DNA of 64,000 nucleotides from Pseudomonas citrullilanati (GCF_030580855.1 NZ_JAUQOP010000011.1:1-64000), one strand, 5' to 3'. Positions 54,448 through 63,111 are shown, counted from the first letter of the stretch. Notes: a model not told the origin generated them from the sequence alone. Made by a program: numbers and translations.

Positions 54448-55386
54448 ATGACCCAGGCCGACCCGCGCACCGCGCGCATGGTGACGTTGATGGAACGGTT
54501 GGCGCCGGTGGAAGGCTACAACCTCAGTGCGCTGGACGACGTGCGCTTCCTGCGCTCGAACCGGCCACTGAGTCGCACGCCGGTGTTGTACGACCCCGGC
54601 ATCGTGATCCTGTGCCAGGGGCGCAAGCGCGGGTACCTGGGGGACGACGTCTACGTCTATGACGCCCAGCACTACCTGGTCGTCTCCGTTCCCGTGCCCT
54701 TCACCATGGAGACCGACGCCAGCGAGGCCGAGCCCATGCTGGCGGTCTACATGCGCCTGGACCTGCAACTGGCGAGCGAATTGATGCTGCAGGTCGACGA
54801 AGCGCTCGGCCCCAGCGATGCCCCGCCCAAGGGCATGTACGCCTCGCCCATGGACGATGGCTTGTGCACCTCGATGCTACGCTTTCTGGAAGCCATGGCC
54901 ACACCGGGCGAAGCGCACATTCTCGGGCCGTCGCTGGTGCGGGAAATCTACTACCGCATCCTCACCGGCGAGCAGGGCGGCTCGATGCGCGCGGCGCTGA
55001 GCCGCCAGGGCCACTTCGGCCAGATCACCCGTGCGATCCGCAAGATCCACAGCAGCTACCCGCAACGCCTGGACGTCGAGACCCTCGCCCGCGAGGCCAA
55101 CATGAGCGTGCCCAGCTTCCACCTGCATTTTCGCAGCGTGACCGACGCCTCGCCCATGCAATACCTGAAGTCCACGCGCCTGCACCAGGCGCGACTGCTG
55201 ATGCTGCGCAACGCCATGAACGCCTCGACGGCGGCATTCAGCGTCGGCTACGAAAGCGCCTCGCAATTCAGCCGCGAATTCAAGCGCCTGTTCGGCCGCA
55301 CGCCCCAGGCCGAGGTGGAGTGGATGAAGGCGACTTATGCGTTGCCCGCGCCGACGGCATCTTCGATTTATGTGTCGTCGCATTAG
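54448..55386 (+). CDS. AraC-family regulator (AraC_N type)
   Basis: The 312-aa product has an N-terminal AraC_N cupin-type region (ILCQGRKRGYLGDDVYVYDAQHYLVVSVPVPF) and two C-terminal HTH units (SVPSFHLHFRSVTDASPMQYLKSTRLHQAR, then SVGYESASQFSREFKRLFGR). AAGGAG lies 8 nt ahead of the ATG. It is probably the regulator of the SDR gene in front of it. Confidence 0.9.
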   Translation: MTQADPRTARMVTLMERLAPVEGYNLSALDDVRFLRSNRPLSRTPVLYDPGIVILCQGRKRGYLGDDVYVYDAQHYLVVSVPVPFTMETDASEAEPMLAVYMRLDLQLASELMLQVDEALGPSDAPPKGMYASPMDDGLCTSMLRFLEAMATPGEAHILGPSLVREIYYRILTGEQGGSMRAALSRQGHFGQITRAIRKIHSSYPQRLDVETLAREANMSVPSFHLHFRSVTDASPMQYLKSTRLHQARLLMLRNAMNASTAAFSVGYESASQFSREFKRLFGRTPQAEVEWMKATYALPAPTASSIYVSSH

Positions 55387-55407
55387 TGCCCAGGGGCACA
55401 CGCCACG

Positions 55408-56283
55408 CTACCCCCTCAACACCAACGACATGTCCGGGTGCGCCGCGCAAATAAAGTCCACGAACGCGCGAACCTTGGGTGCCGCCAGGCGCCTGGACGT
55501 ATGCAGGACCCAAAGCGCGGGTTCGGCGCCCGGCACCGTGCCCCACTCAACCAACTCGCCACGGGCCAACTGTTGCCAGGCGATGGACTGCGGAATCAGC
55601 GCGACACCGCCCCCGGCGATCACCGCATCGCGGACCATCAGCAGCGAGGAAAATTGCAGCTTCGGAATCGGCTCCAGCATCAGCTTCCCGCCATCGAGAC
55701 TCCACTGAGTGGGCTGGAAAAACGACGTCACGACAGCGGGCACGGCGCGGATGGCCCCGGGCAGCGGCTTGGGGATTCCAGGCGCCGCGACGACGACCAA
55801 CCGGTCCCTGGCGAAGCAGCGACCGACCAGGTTGCTGTCCGGGCTGGGGTTGATCCGGATGGCGACGTCGAACTGCTCCTCCACCAGGTCCACCGTGCGA
55901 TCCTCGGCCACGACATCGATCACCACCTCCGGATAGGCCGCGCAGAACTCAGCCCCGATACGCCCCATCGCGAGCTGGGAAAACAACACCGGCGCAGCCA
56001 CCCGCAAGCGACCGCGCGGCGTTGAAACACCCTCGCGGACCGCCGTCATGGCTTCGCCGACCTCACCCAGCGGACCCTCCGTCCGAGCCATCAGCCGCTC
56101 GCCCGCCTCGGTGAGCTTCAACCCGCGCGCACTGCGCTCGATCAGCCTCACCCCCAATTGCTCTTCCAGCTCGGCGATCCGCCGCGACAGCGTGGCCTTG
56201 GAAATACCGCTCGCACGGCTTGCCTTGCCCAAGCCCTCGTGGGTGGCGACGAGGATGAAATCGATCAGCGCGTTCAGGTTCAT
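55408..56283 (-). CDS. LysR-family regulator divergent from an NmrA-like gene
   Basis: The 291-aa product begins MNLNALIDFILVATHEGLGK with an HTH (GISKATLSRRIAELEEQLGVRL) and a CrgA-type effector domain (EEQFDVAIRINPSPDSNLVGR). It is convergent with the AraC gene (21 bp) and divergent from the NmrA-like gene across 157 bp, so control of that gene is likely. An open frame to 56382 exists but crosses the shared promoter. Confidence 0.89.
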   Translation of the reverse strand: MNLNALIDFILVATHEGLGKASRASGISKATLSRRIAELEEQLGVRLIERSARGLKLTEAGERLMARTEGPLGEVGEAMTAVREGVSTPRGRLRVAAPVLFSQLAMGRIGAEFCAAYPEVVIDVVAEDRTVDLVEEQFDVAIRINPSPDSNLVGRCFARDRLVVVAAPGIPKPLPGAIRAVPAVVTSFFQPTQWSLDGGKLMLEPIPKLQFSSLLMVRDAVIAGGGVALIPQSIAWQQLARGELVEWGTVPGAEPALWVLHTSRRLAAPKVRAFVDFICAAHPDMSLVLRG

Positions 56284-56440
56284 GGTGTTCCGTTTTTGAA
56301 ACGATGTGTCTGGATTCTGTGGTCTTCGTTTTCCAAGTGCAACGCAATACTGTCGCTCCATCGAACGGCCGAGCCAAACCAAGCACGCCCAGGCCGTTCG
56401 AACGCAATCGCACTTTCAACCCATTGCAGGAGTTTTCAAC

Positions 56441-57301
56441 ATGAGCATTCTCGTTACCGGCGCCACCGGCACCATCGGTTCACTCGTCACCCAAGGCTTG
56501 GCTGACGCCGGCGCCGACGTCAAAGCCCTGGTGCGCCAGGCGGGCAAACGTGAATTCCCGGCAGGCGTCACCGAAGTCGTCGCCGACCTCATCGACGTCC
56601 CCTCGATGCGCGCAGCACTGTCCTCGGTACGCACGCTGTTCCTGCTCAACGCCGTCACGCCCGACGAAGTCACCCAGGCCCTCATCACCCTGAACCTCGC
56701 ACGAGAGGCCGGCATCGAACGCATCGTCTACCTCTCGGTGATCCACGCCGACACGTTCACCAACGTCCCGCACTTCACCGGCAAGCACACGGTGGAACGC
56801 ATGATCGAAAGCCTCGACATCCCCGCCACCATCCTGCGCCCGGCTTACTTCATGCAAAACGACCGCATGGTCCTGCAGGCGATCCAGGACTACTCCGTCT
56901 ACCCCATGCCCATCGGCTCGGCGGGCGTCTCGATGATCGACACACGCGACATCGCCGACGTCGCCGTGACTGAGCTGCTGCGGCGCGACCGATCACCCTC
57001 GGCGCTCGACCGATTAACCCTGGACCTGGTCGGGCCCCAAGCGCTCACCGGCGCGGCCGTGGCGCGGATCTGGAGTGAGGCGTTGGGGCGTGAGATTGCT
57101 TACGGCGGGGATGACGTCGCGGCGTTCGAAGGGCAGTTGGCAGCGTATGGGCCGGCCTGGTTGGCGTATGACATGCGGCTGATGATGGAAGGGATTCAGG
57201 CGTTTGGGATGCGGGCGGGGGAGGGGGCGGTGGGGAGGATTGAGGGGATTCTTGGGCGGGCGTTGCGGGGGTATGAGGGGTTTGTGGGGGAGGTGGGGTG
57301 A
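56441..57301 (+). CDS. NmrA/SDR-like NAD(P)-binding protein
   Basis: The 286-aa product starts with a Rossmann site (VTGATGTIGSLVTQGLADAG) typical of atypical SDRs (NmrA, azoreductase-like, NAD(P)H quinone oxidoreductase type QOR2). LRPAYFMQNDRMVLQAIQDY and MIDTRDIADVAVTELL fit the family. CAGGAG precedes the ATG. The last 250 bases are unusually G-rich on the coding strand. A LysR gene is divergent and a terminator lies 59 bp beyond. Confidence 0.87.
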   Translation: MSILVTGATGTIGSLVTQGLADAGADVKALVRQAGKREFPAGVTEVVADLIDVPSMRAALSSVRTLFLLNAVTPDEVTQALITLNLAREAGIERIVYLSVIHADTFTNVPHFTGKHTVERMIESLDIPATILRPAYFMQNDRMVLQAIQDYSVYPMPIGSAGVSMIDTRDIADVAVTELLRRDRSPSALDRLTLDLVGPQALTGAAVARIWSEALGREIAYGGDDVAAFEGQLAAYGPAWLAYDMRLMMEGIQAFGMRAGEGAVGRIEGILGRALRGYEGFVGEVG

Positions 57302-57359
57302 TTGGAGTGGGGATGGGGCGGTCGTTGGAGCTTTAGGTGACTGAATTCTGGGCATAAAA

Positions 57360-57385
57360 AAGACGCCAATTGGCGTCTTCTTTTA
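57360..57385. terminator. Bidirectional hairpin at the left edge of the island
   Basis: AAGACGCC-AATT-GGCGTCTT (57360-57379) has an A-tract before and a T-rich tract after, so it can end transcripts from both sides. It ends the NmrA-like gene. It also lies just left of a tmRNA-like fragment, where the ssrA terminator would be. Confidence 0.85.
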
Positions 57386-57395
57386 TTTGGATTGG

Positions 57396-57425
57396 GGGCG
57401 GCGGGGGGATTTGAACCTGCGTCTG
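57396..57425 (-). other. tmRNA 3'-end-like fragment, possible left attachment site
   Basis: CGGGGGGATTTGAACC (57401-57417 region) equals the complement of the T-arm end of Pseudomonas tmRNA (GGTTCAAATCCCCCCG) as I remember it. Flanking bases differ from intact ssrA, and no full tRNA fold can be drawn. Composition changes directly to its right, so it marks the likely left junction of a genomic island. Confidence 0.5.
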
Positions 57426-57470
57426 ATTCAGCAATTACGTGAGTAACAGTCTGTAGCTGCTATAACGCTG

Positions 57471-58022
57471 TCATTCTTTCGGCAATGGCTGGAATGATAT
57501 TTGTCGATCCGCCTTGGCGGCCGCCCTCGCACAAATTTCCGGCTCGTTCCTAAGCCATGCCTCGAATCGCTGCAAGGCTTCAATCAGTTCATGTGCTAGC
57601 CAGAAGTAATCCACAAATCGTACACGTTCAGGAGTTACTCCAAGTTCTGTCAGCCAATCACCGATCAGAATTAAAACTTTTTCCTCTGCCATTTCGGCTT
57701 TGACCTTGTAATAAATCAAGTTTGCGCCGTTTCTTCGATAATCACGGGATTCTGCCGCGCCTGTATGGAGTAGACCGCACCTGGCCGCCCATAGATCAAG
57801 ACCGGTGAAGTCCACTTCGTTATCGGCGATTAGAAATTTTTGAGCCCAGGCGATGAAATCGTTTTTATCGATTTCCTCTTTTTCCGATATCACCCATGCC
57901 GCGCGATCGATTGTCATGTAGATGATGGACAGTGCCTGACTCTCAAGTTTCGCACTAAGTAACAATGCGATAGCTCTTGTGTCCTCACTAGGCCCTCGCA
58001 TAACTCTATCCAGTTCTGTCAT
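57471..58022 (-). CDS. Hypothetical protein with HEPN-like RxxxxH motif
   Basis: The 183-aa product is helical and not recognised. DLWAARCGLLHTGAAES holds R81-CGLL-H86, the R-x4-H pattern of HEPN ribonucleases, at a place preceded by helices, as in that fold. AAGGAGA lies ahead of ATG 58022. It is the first gene in the island, next to the restriction-modification genes, a context where HEPN proteins often act in abortive infection. The assignment is tentative. Confidence 0.55.
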   Translation of the reverse strand: MTELDRVMRGPSEDTRAIALLLSAKLESQALSIIYMTIDRAAWVISEKEEIDKNDFIAWAQKFLIADNEVDFTGLDLWAARCGLLHTGAAESRDYRRNGANLIYYKVKAEMAEEKVLILIGDWLTELGVTPERVRFVDYFWLAHELIEALQRFEAWLRNEPEICARAAAKADRQISFQPLPKE

Positions 58023-58300
58023 TTACCTTCTCCTTTTTGACCATTCACATGCACTCAGCTTTGCCGCCGGCATGCGTATCGCCTGATGGCATCCACCTTT
58101 CATATACCCTGGCGATCATAGTCCAGTCAGAATGTCCCGTCTTTCCACCCACATCGGGTGCGCGTCTGCTGACAGCATCATCGAGGCGTGTCTGGTGAGG
58201 GCAGAAAACGTTGCAGTAGACATGTCGTTGCTGGCGACATACTCAAGCTTTTGGCGACTCTCTATGAGGCCTGGAAAGAAATGGCGCGAGCTCAGTTATG

Positions 58301-58316
58301 CTGTATATTTGAACAG
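58301..58316. promoter_or_regulatory. LexA (SOS) box
   Basis: CTGTATATTTGAACAG fits the CTG-N10-CAG form of gammaproteobacterial LexA sites with the AT-rich core. It is 49 bp before a small ORF (58365) and 344 bp before the methyltransferase. No SOS gene is recognised next to it. Confidence 0.7.
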
Positions 58317-58364
58317 TATTCTTTAAGCGCATCTCGCCGATAGAGAGAGCGGGGGGCACGGGTT

Positions 58365-58550
58365 ATGCCATGGCCTGTTCTTCAGCAGACGGCTTTGTGC
58401 TGTATGGAATCAGCTTTGTTGGGTGATACCAGTCGGTTCTACCCTCAACAAAGACTTGGCATCCAGTTGGGACGCGACTACCAAACGCTCGCCGAAGACG
58501 TTGCGTACCATCTGGCCTGGCTCGAACTGAGGGGTAGTTCGGTTGCGTAA
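58365..58550 (+). CDS. Small hypothetical ORF downstream of the LexA box
   Basis: A 61-aa frame (MPWPVLQQTALCC...; alternative start 58404) with no recognised domain; it looks soluble. The only support is its place after the LexA box and a GGGGGG tract 9-14 nt before the start. It could be an SOS-induced small protein or chance. Confidence 0.3.
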   Translation: MPWPVLQQTALCCMESALLGDTSRFYPQQRLGIQLGRDYQTLAEDVAYHLAWLELRGSSVA

Positions 58551-58659
58551 CTGGCGCCCTGCGATTGTTGAGTATCACGTAATCACGCAATATTGCGCAA
58601 AAGCGGTCGGCGGGATGCCGAATCCTGTAGAATCACGGCCCGCGAAAAAAGGGGGAAAT

Positions 58660-60465
58660 ATGGCTCGCACGGCACAGACAAAACAGGCACGGCAGGCAGA
58701 CCAAACGGCTGCGGAATCCCCGAGCCAAGTACTGGCCTCCGCCAGAGTCATGGCTCGCGCCCTGGCTACCACTTTCCCAGCGGATCACCAACTGGCCCTA
58801 GCGCGTGCTTTCGGCGTTCGCCTGATCGAGGCTTGGTGGTGTGGTCTGAGCAGCGTCGACATCGTTCCCCAGGAACTACGCTCACCGCTCCAGCCGTTCC
58901 CTACCGAGCCGCTGCCAGAGGCTGCCGCCACACTCGCGGAAACCATCGGTCGCACTGCCGCTAAATTTGATGCCGAGACCGCCGCCTACCAGATTGGTCT
59001 TACCTATACCGGCATGCTCCCAGCAGAACATCGCGGGGAGTACGGCATTTTCTACACTCCACCTGCTTTGACTGCCCGTCTGCTCGACCAAATAACGGCA
59101 GCCAATCTTGACTGGGCAAAGTGTCGCGTGCTTGATCCAGCCTGCGGCGGAGGAGCCTTCCTGGCACCCATCGCCCAGCGGATAATGGACGAGCAGAAGG
59201 ATTGCAGCCCGAAGTTACTGATGCAGAGCATAGGCAACCGCTTGCGCGGCTACGAGATTGATCCCTTCGGTGCCTGGCTCAGCCAGGTCACCCTGGATGC
59301 TGTGGTACTGCCGATTAGCCGGCTGGCTGGGCGCAAGCTGCCTGTCATGGTAACGGTTTGCGATTCGCTTCGCCGCAGCCTGCCGAAAGACCGTTTCGAC
59401 CTAGTGATTGGTAATCCTCCATATGGTCGGGCCAAGCTCGATACCGAGACCCGCGAACGCTACAAGCGCTCGCTGTATGGCCATGCCAACCTGTATGGGC
59501 TGTTCACCGATCTGGCGCTGCGTCACACCAAGTTGGGCGGCGTGATTGCCTACGTCACCCCGACTTCATTCCTGGCCGGCGTCTACTTTAAGAATCTGCG
59601 GGCTTTGCTGGGGCGCTCAGCGCCGCCACTGACCATCGATTTCGTCACCGCCCGTAAGGGCGTTTTTGATGATGTGCTGCAGGAAACGGCCCTGGCGACC
59701 TATCGTCGCGGGGGGGATAGCACTCCGGTCGTCGTTGCCGAGATTGCCCCCTCCAGGGACGGGTTGGAGGTCCAGCAGACAGGCGCTATCGCCCTCCCGG
59801 CTGATCCTTCCCTGCCCTGGCTCTTGCCCCGTACGACCGAGCAAAGCGCCTTGGTCGAGCTCTTGACACACATGCCCCATCGTCTGGCCGATTGGGGATA
59901 TGGCGTGAGCACCGGACCTCTGGTGTGGAACCGTTTCAAGAGCCAGCTCGCACACCGCCCAAGTAGTAAACGCCTACCGTTGATCTGGGCCGAGGCAATC
60001 ACTGCCGACGGCCGTTTCGTGTTCCGCGCAGACAAGAAGAACCACGCACCCTACTTCGAGCTGAATGTCGGGGATGACTGGCTGGTGACCACTAAGCCCT
60101 GCGTTCTGCTGCAACGCACCACGGCCAAGGAACAGAGTCGCCGTCTGATTGCCGCAGCGCTGCCTGCTGAGTTCCTAGAGAGGCATGGCGGCGTCGTCAT
60201 CGAGAACCACATCAATATGATTCGGCCGATCACCGAAGTGCCCCAGGTTAGCGCCGAGGTGCTGGGTGCATTTATCAACAGCGCCGCAGCAGACCGCGCG
60301 TTTCGCTGCGTAAGTGGCTCTGTCGCGGTCTCTGCCTATGAGCTGGAGTCGCTACCGCTGCCAGGCCCCGATAAACTCGTGGAGCTAACCCGGCTGGTCG
60401 ATGCTGGTGCCGATCGCGAATCCATTGAGGCTGCATGCAGTCGTTTGTTTGAAGGGGATATGTAG
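58660..60465 (+). CDS. Type II N6-adenine DNA methyltransferase (BsuBI/PstI-like)
   Basis: The 601-aa product has motif I VLDPACGGGAFL (residues 157-168), motif IV GNPPYGRAKL (NPPY 252-255), and a long C-terminal target-recognition region, the layout of class I gamma-type adenine methyltransferases such as M.PstI/M.BsuBI. ATG 58660 follows AGGGGGAA; the longer frame to 58543 lacks a site. It is immediately followed, by a one-base overlap, by its cognate endonuclease. By family the target would be CTGCAG (predicted). Confidence 0.88.
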   Translation: MARTAQTKQARQADQTAAESPSQVLASARVMARALATTFPADHQLALARAFGVRLIEAWWCGLSSVDIVPQELRSPLQPFPTEPLPEAAATLAETIGRTAAKFDAETAAYQIGLTYTGMLPAEHRGEYGIFYTPPALTARLLDQITAANLDWAKCRVLDPACGGGAFLAPIAQRIMDEQKDCSPKLLMQSIGNRLRGYEIDPFGAWLSQVTLDAVVLPISRLAGRKLPVMVTVCDSLRRSLPKDRFDLVIGNPPYGRAKLDTETRERYKRSLYGHANLYGLFTDLALRHTKLGGVIAYVTPTSFLAGVYFKNLRALLGRSAPPLTIDFVTARKGVFDDVLQETALATYRRGGDSTPVVVAEIAPSRDGLEVQQTGAIALPADPSLPWLLPRTTEQSALVELLTHMPHRLADWGYGVSTGPLVWNRFKSQLAHRPSSKRLPLIWAEAITADGRFVFRADKKNHAPYFELNVGDDWLVTTKPCVLLQRTTAKEQSRRLIAAALPAEFLERHGGVVIENHINMIRPITEVPQVSAEVLGAFINSAAADRAFRCVSGSVAVSAYELESLPLPGPDKLVELTRLVDAGADRESIEAACSRLFEGDM

Positions 60466-61541
60466 TGCTGCCACCGTACGTATCAAGGGAACTGGTCGCT
60501 GAAAGGCTCCCGCTGATCTTCCCGGAAGGAACTCCGAATCGGATCTACTGCATTCGCGAACTAGCTGCAAGCACTGTATTTGCCATGCTGTATATTGGGG
60601 CTGTCGAGCACTCCTGCGCTCGGCTGGGACCGGTGCATGTCTATCGCATGACCGACGCACAGGCGGCGAATGACAGCGACGAGGAGCGCCTCAGCTATAG
60701 GTCTAACTTGCGTAAGAAAACGTACGAGGTTCCCGGCAAGCGCTGGTACGCCGACAACACCCGTGAACCCATCCGCGACGAGACCCTCCGCGAAGGTCTT
60801 GTAGCAGTTGGCGCCGTCATGGAAGACAAGGACGTGCCCACTACGTCTGGTAAGCCGCGCTATGCACTCAAGACTGATCTGGCTGCCTTGTTCGACCCTG
60901 CGCTCCAGGGCGAAGAGTTAGAGGGCGCTATTCTCAAGTGGCAAGATGAACACTTGAACAAAGGCGCGCTTGCGCGGATTTCGCTGATGCGTATGGGCGC
61001 TGCCGACCAGGAAGGCGTGCTTGTACGCTTCCCCAACGGTGAAACGCGCACACTCTCCCATGGCCCCAGCTCGCTGATTTCACGGGCAGTCGTTGAGGCC
61101 TTCGCCAAGCAGTTCCTGGAGAAACCTGCTGTGCTTTGGCTCAGTGAGTCGAGTAACAAGGTCGCCATGCAGGACTTGCGCATGGCTTCCACCATTGGAC
61201 TCGACATCGAGGCGCAGAAGAATCTACCCGATCTGATCCTGGTGGATCTCGGACCGAGCAATCCCTTGATCGTCTTTATCGAGGTGGTGGCCACCGATGG
61301 GGCAATCACCGCGCGCCGCCAGGATGCCTTGTTCGATCTGACGGACAAAGGCGGCTTCAAGCGCTCGCAAGTCGCTTTTGTCACTGCGTATGCGGATCGG
61401 GAGTCGGCAGGCTTCAAGAAGACCGTCACAGGCTTGGCCTGGGGGTCGTTTGCCTGGTTTATGAGTGAGCCCGATAAAATTTTCATGCTTCGTGACGGAG
61501 TCAGCCCTCTGTCTAGCTTGAACCAGCTATTAGCTCCTTAG
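60465..61541 (+). CDS. BsuBI/PstI-family restriction endonuclease
   Basis: The 358-aa product matches the BsuBI/PstI endonuclease family: an N-terminal helical domain (IYCIRELAASTVFAMLYIGAVE) and a C-terminal catalytic region with LPDLILVDLGPSNPLIVFIEVV and TDGAITARRQDAL. Start is a GTG at 60465 that shares the G of the methyltransferase TAG stop (TAGTG), coupling the two. CTGCAG occurs elsewhere in this window (for example near 6110), which would need methylation if the system is active. Confidence 0.85.
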   Translation: MLPPYVSRELVAERLPLIFPEGTPNRIYCIRELAASTVFAMLYIGAVEHSCARLGPVHVYRMTDAQAANDSDEERLSYRSNLRKKTYEVPGKRWYADNTREPIRDETLREGLVAVGAVMEDKDVPTTSGKPRYALKTDLAALFDPALQGEELEGAILKWQDEHLNKGALARISLMRMGAADQEGVLVRFPNGETRTLSHGPSSLISRAVVEAFAKQFLEKPAVLWLSESSNKVAMQDLRMASTIGLDIEAQKNLPDLILVDLGPSNPLIVFIEVVATDGAITARRQDALFDLTDKGGFKRSQVAFVTAYADRESAGFKKTVTGLAWGSFAWFMSEPDKIFMLRDGVSPLSSLNQLLAP

Positions 61542-61746
61542 GGAACACGAGCAAAGCGCGAGGGGCAACTGGATAGGAATCAAGTCAGTTTTCAGTTCAC
61601 TGGACCAATTCAGTGCTCCGTTTAAGCAGAGCGTTGTTGGGCTGGAGTGATTTCCAGGGAGGCATGTTGAGAAACCTTTCTAGTGCTGATTACTTGACGT
61701 ACGAACCGCAAACATTATCTCTGGAAAGGTATTTTAGGGGGGGCAC

Positions 61747-62013
61747 ATGGCAGGTAACATTTGGGCCGAATTGGCATACGCCGCAGTGCGTCAGGTTGCT
61801 GAGAGACAGTCAGAGTTCACGCCTGACGATATATGGGCAACTGGACTTCAGAAGCCTGGTGAAGCGCGCGCCTTAGGTGGGGTGATGCGTCGGGCTCATA
61901 GGCAAGGGTTGATCGAAAAAACTGGACGTGTGCAACCGACTACGCAACCAGAAAGCCATGGTACCGATGTAACTGTCTGGCGTTCCCTAATATATGTCGC
62001 CCCAGGTGTATAA
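61747..62013 (+). CDS. Small phage-type winged-helix-like protein
   Basis: The 88-aa product (DIWATGLQKPGEARALGGVMRRAHRQGLIEKTGRV, then TVWRSLIY) resembles small conserved proteins encoded beside phage and plasmid replication genes, with a winged-helix look. I do not know a name for it. GGGGGGGC precedes the ATG by a few bases. It is convergent with the DUF3987 remnant, consistent with a replication module now decayed. Confidence 0.7.
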   Translation: MAGNIWAELAYAAVRQVAERQSEFTPDDIWATGLQKPGEARALGGVMRRAHRQGLIEKTGRVQPTTQPESHGTDVTVWRSLIYVAPGV

Positions 62014-62104
62014 ACGCGTTCTCGTTCAGCACAGTAGGTATGAGGTTGGATATCGCTGTTTGGCCAGTAGTTTCGTATCCCAGCCAGGGGTAGGGCTACC
62101 TTTT

Positions 62105-62490
62105 GAGCAAACAGGCTCGGGCGAGGCTACGTTTTTCGCCAGGCATAGCGTGTCGATGTGCAGCCACCTTTCTCACCGGCAACCTCGTGCCAACGATGAA
62201 GTCGTGTTCCACCAGAATTGCAAGCGCATTATTCACGATGTCCTGCGAGGCCAATCCCGTCCCAGTTGTTCTGGCCCATCTCTCGTGCGGTAAGCGGCTC
62301 GGGTAATTTCTGCTGACGCTCCAGGAGCAACCGTGCCCCCAGTAGTAGCGCGTTGATTGCCGCGCCATACCGCCAGCTGGGCATGGCTCATCAGATAGTT
62401 CCAGTCAATGGCGCGCTCAGTGGACTCTGGGCCCAAAGCTTCGCGCCCACCTTCAAAATCAGCTCACATAGCAGGGCCAGGGGATTATTA
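62105..62490 (-). pseudogene. Frameshifted remnant of a DUF3987 (primase-helicase-like) protein, C-terminal part
   Basis: Read on the minus strand, three frames in turn give pieces in family order: LALLCELILKVG, then GPESTERAIDWNYLMSHAQLAVW, then GARLLLERQQKLPEPLTAREMGQNNWDGI, then LASQDIVNNALAILVEHDFIVG. These fit the C-terminal region of DUF3987 proteins of phages and integrative elements, so at least three frameshifts have occurred. No N-terminal part is present. It follows the HExxH gene on the same strand. Confidence 0.75.
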
Positions 62491-62499
62491 GCTGTGCCT

Positions 62500-63111
62500 C
62501 TAGATTTCCATTGTCATCCAGTAATTTATGGTTTTCTGATCAATTTTGGTTAGGAGACGCTGGTAGATCTGAGTCCTAATTCCCCCCTCTTTGCCCATCG
62601 TCTGGGCGTTTCGGACATATTGCTGCAAGGCAATTTTCATGAATCCGTTGGACATTTTAGATTTCAAATGCAGCAAGGTCCTTTGGTCGGCGAAGACTTC
62701 AGCACCTACTAGATCCATCGTTCGTGTGGAGGTGTTGAAATTCTTCTGCTTATTAAAATCAAGGGCATGCATCAGCTCGTGATGTAGCGAGTTGTACCGC
62801 CAGAGCCAAACGAGATCCTCCCGGGTACCCTCAGGCATGCAGCTCTCGTTAATGAAGACCGCACTACGACCACTGCCGCCCCGTAGAAAATTGATAGTTA
62901 CGCCTCCGGCGTCAGTGGTTCTGTAGGTAGCCAAGTCAGCCGCTTGGTCGTTGAAATAGAGCTTTTCGTCGTACTCAACTCCGCACAGTCGTAGAAGGTC
63001 AGTTTCCTCCTTCATCTGCTCGCGTGCTACCAGATATACATCCTTCGTCAGGCCGGCGAAACGCGCCCTGAGCTCGTTGAAGGCACTCTCGAAAACCTTA
63101 ACACCCATCAT
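62500..63111 (-). CDS. HExxH-motif protein of unknown family
   Basis: The 203-aa product is not recognised. NSLHHELMHALDFNKQ holds H111-E-L-M-H115, the zinc-protease HExxH signature, followed 20-25 residues later by GAEVFADQRTLLHL, where a third ligand could lie. There is no signal peptide or TM. ATGs at 63111 and 63108 both follow GAGG. It may be a minimal intracellular metallopeptidase carried by the element, possibly full length, though truncation cannot be excluded. Confidence 0.6.
   Translation of the reverse strand: MMGVKVFESAFNELRARFAGLTKDVYLVAREQMKEETDLLRLCGVEYDEKLYFNDQAADLATYRTTDAGGVTINFLRGGSGRSAVFINESCMPEGTREDLVWLWRYNSLHHELMHALDFNKQKNFNTSTRTMDLVGAEVFADQRTLLHLKSKMSNGFMKIALQQYVRNAQTMGKEGGIRTQIYQRLLTKIDQKTINYWMTMEI

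Larger units (their letters stand above)
58023..58659. other. Island intergenic region with LexA box
   Basis: Apart from the small frame at 58365-58550 no credible gene is seen. It must hold the promoters of the HEPN-like gene (leftward) and the methyltransferase (rightward). A LexA box is at 58301-58316. Confidence 0.6.

Noticed and set aside
57396..57470. Complete tRNA gene at the island edge
   Set aside because: Only the T-arm end resembles a tRNA; no acceptor, D or anticodon stem can be drawn in the flanking DNA.
58132..58326. 64-codon frame upstream of the LexA box
   Set aside because: No ribosome site or family pattern; it runs through the LexA box itself.
58425..58475. Short similarity to 63303-63380 (CCAGTCGGT, TCTACC, CCAGTTGG blocks)
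   Set aside because: Blocks are short and gapped; could be a decayed repeat of the element ends but I cannot separate this from chance.
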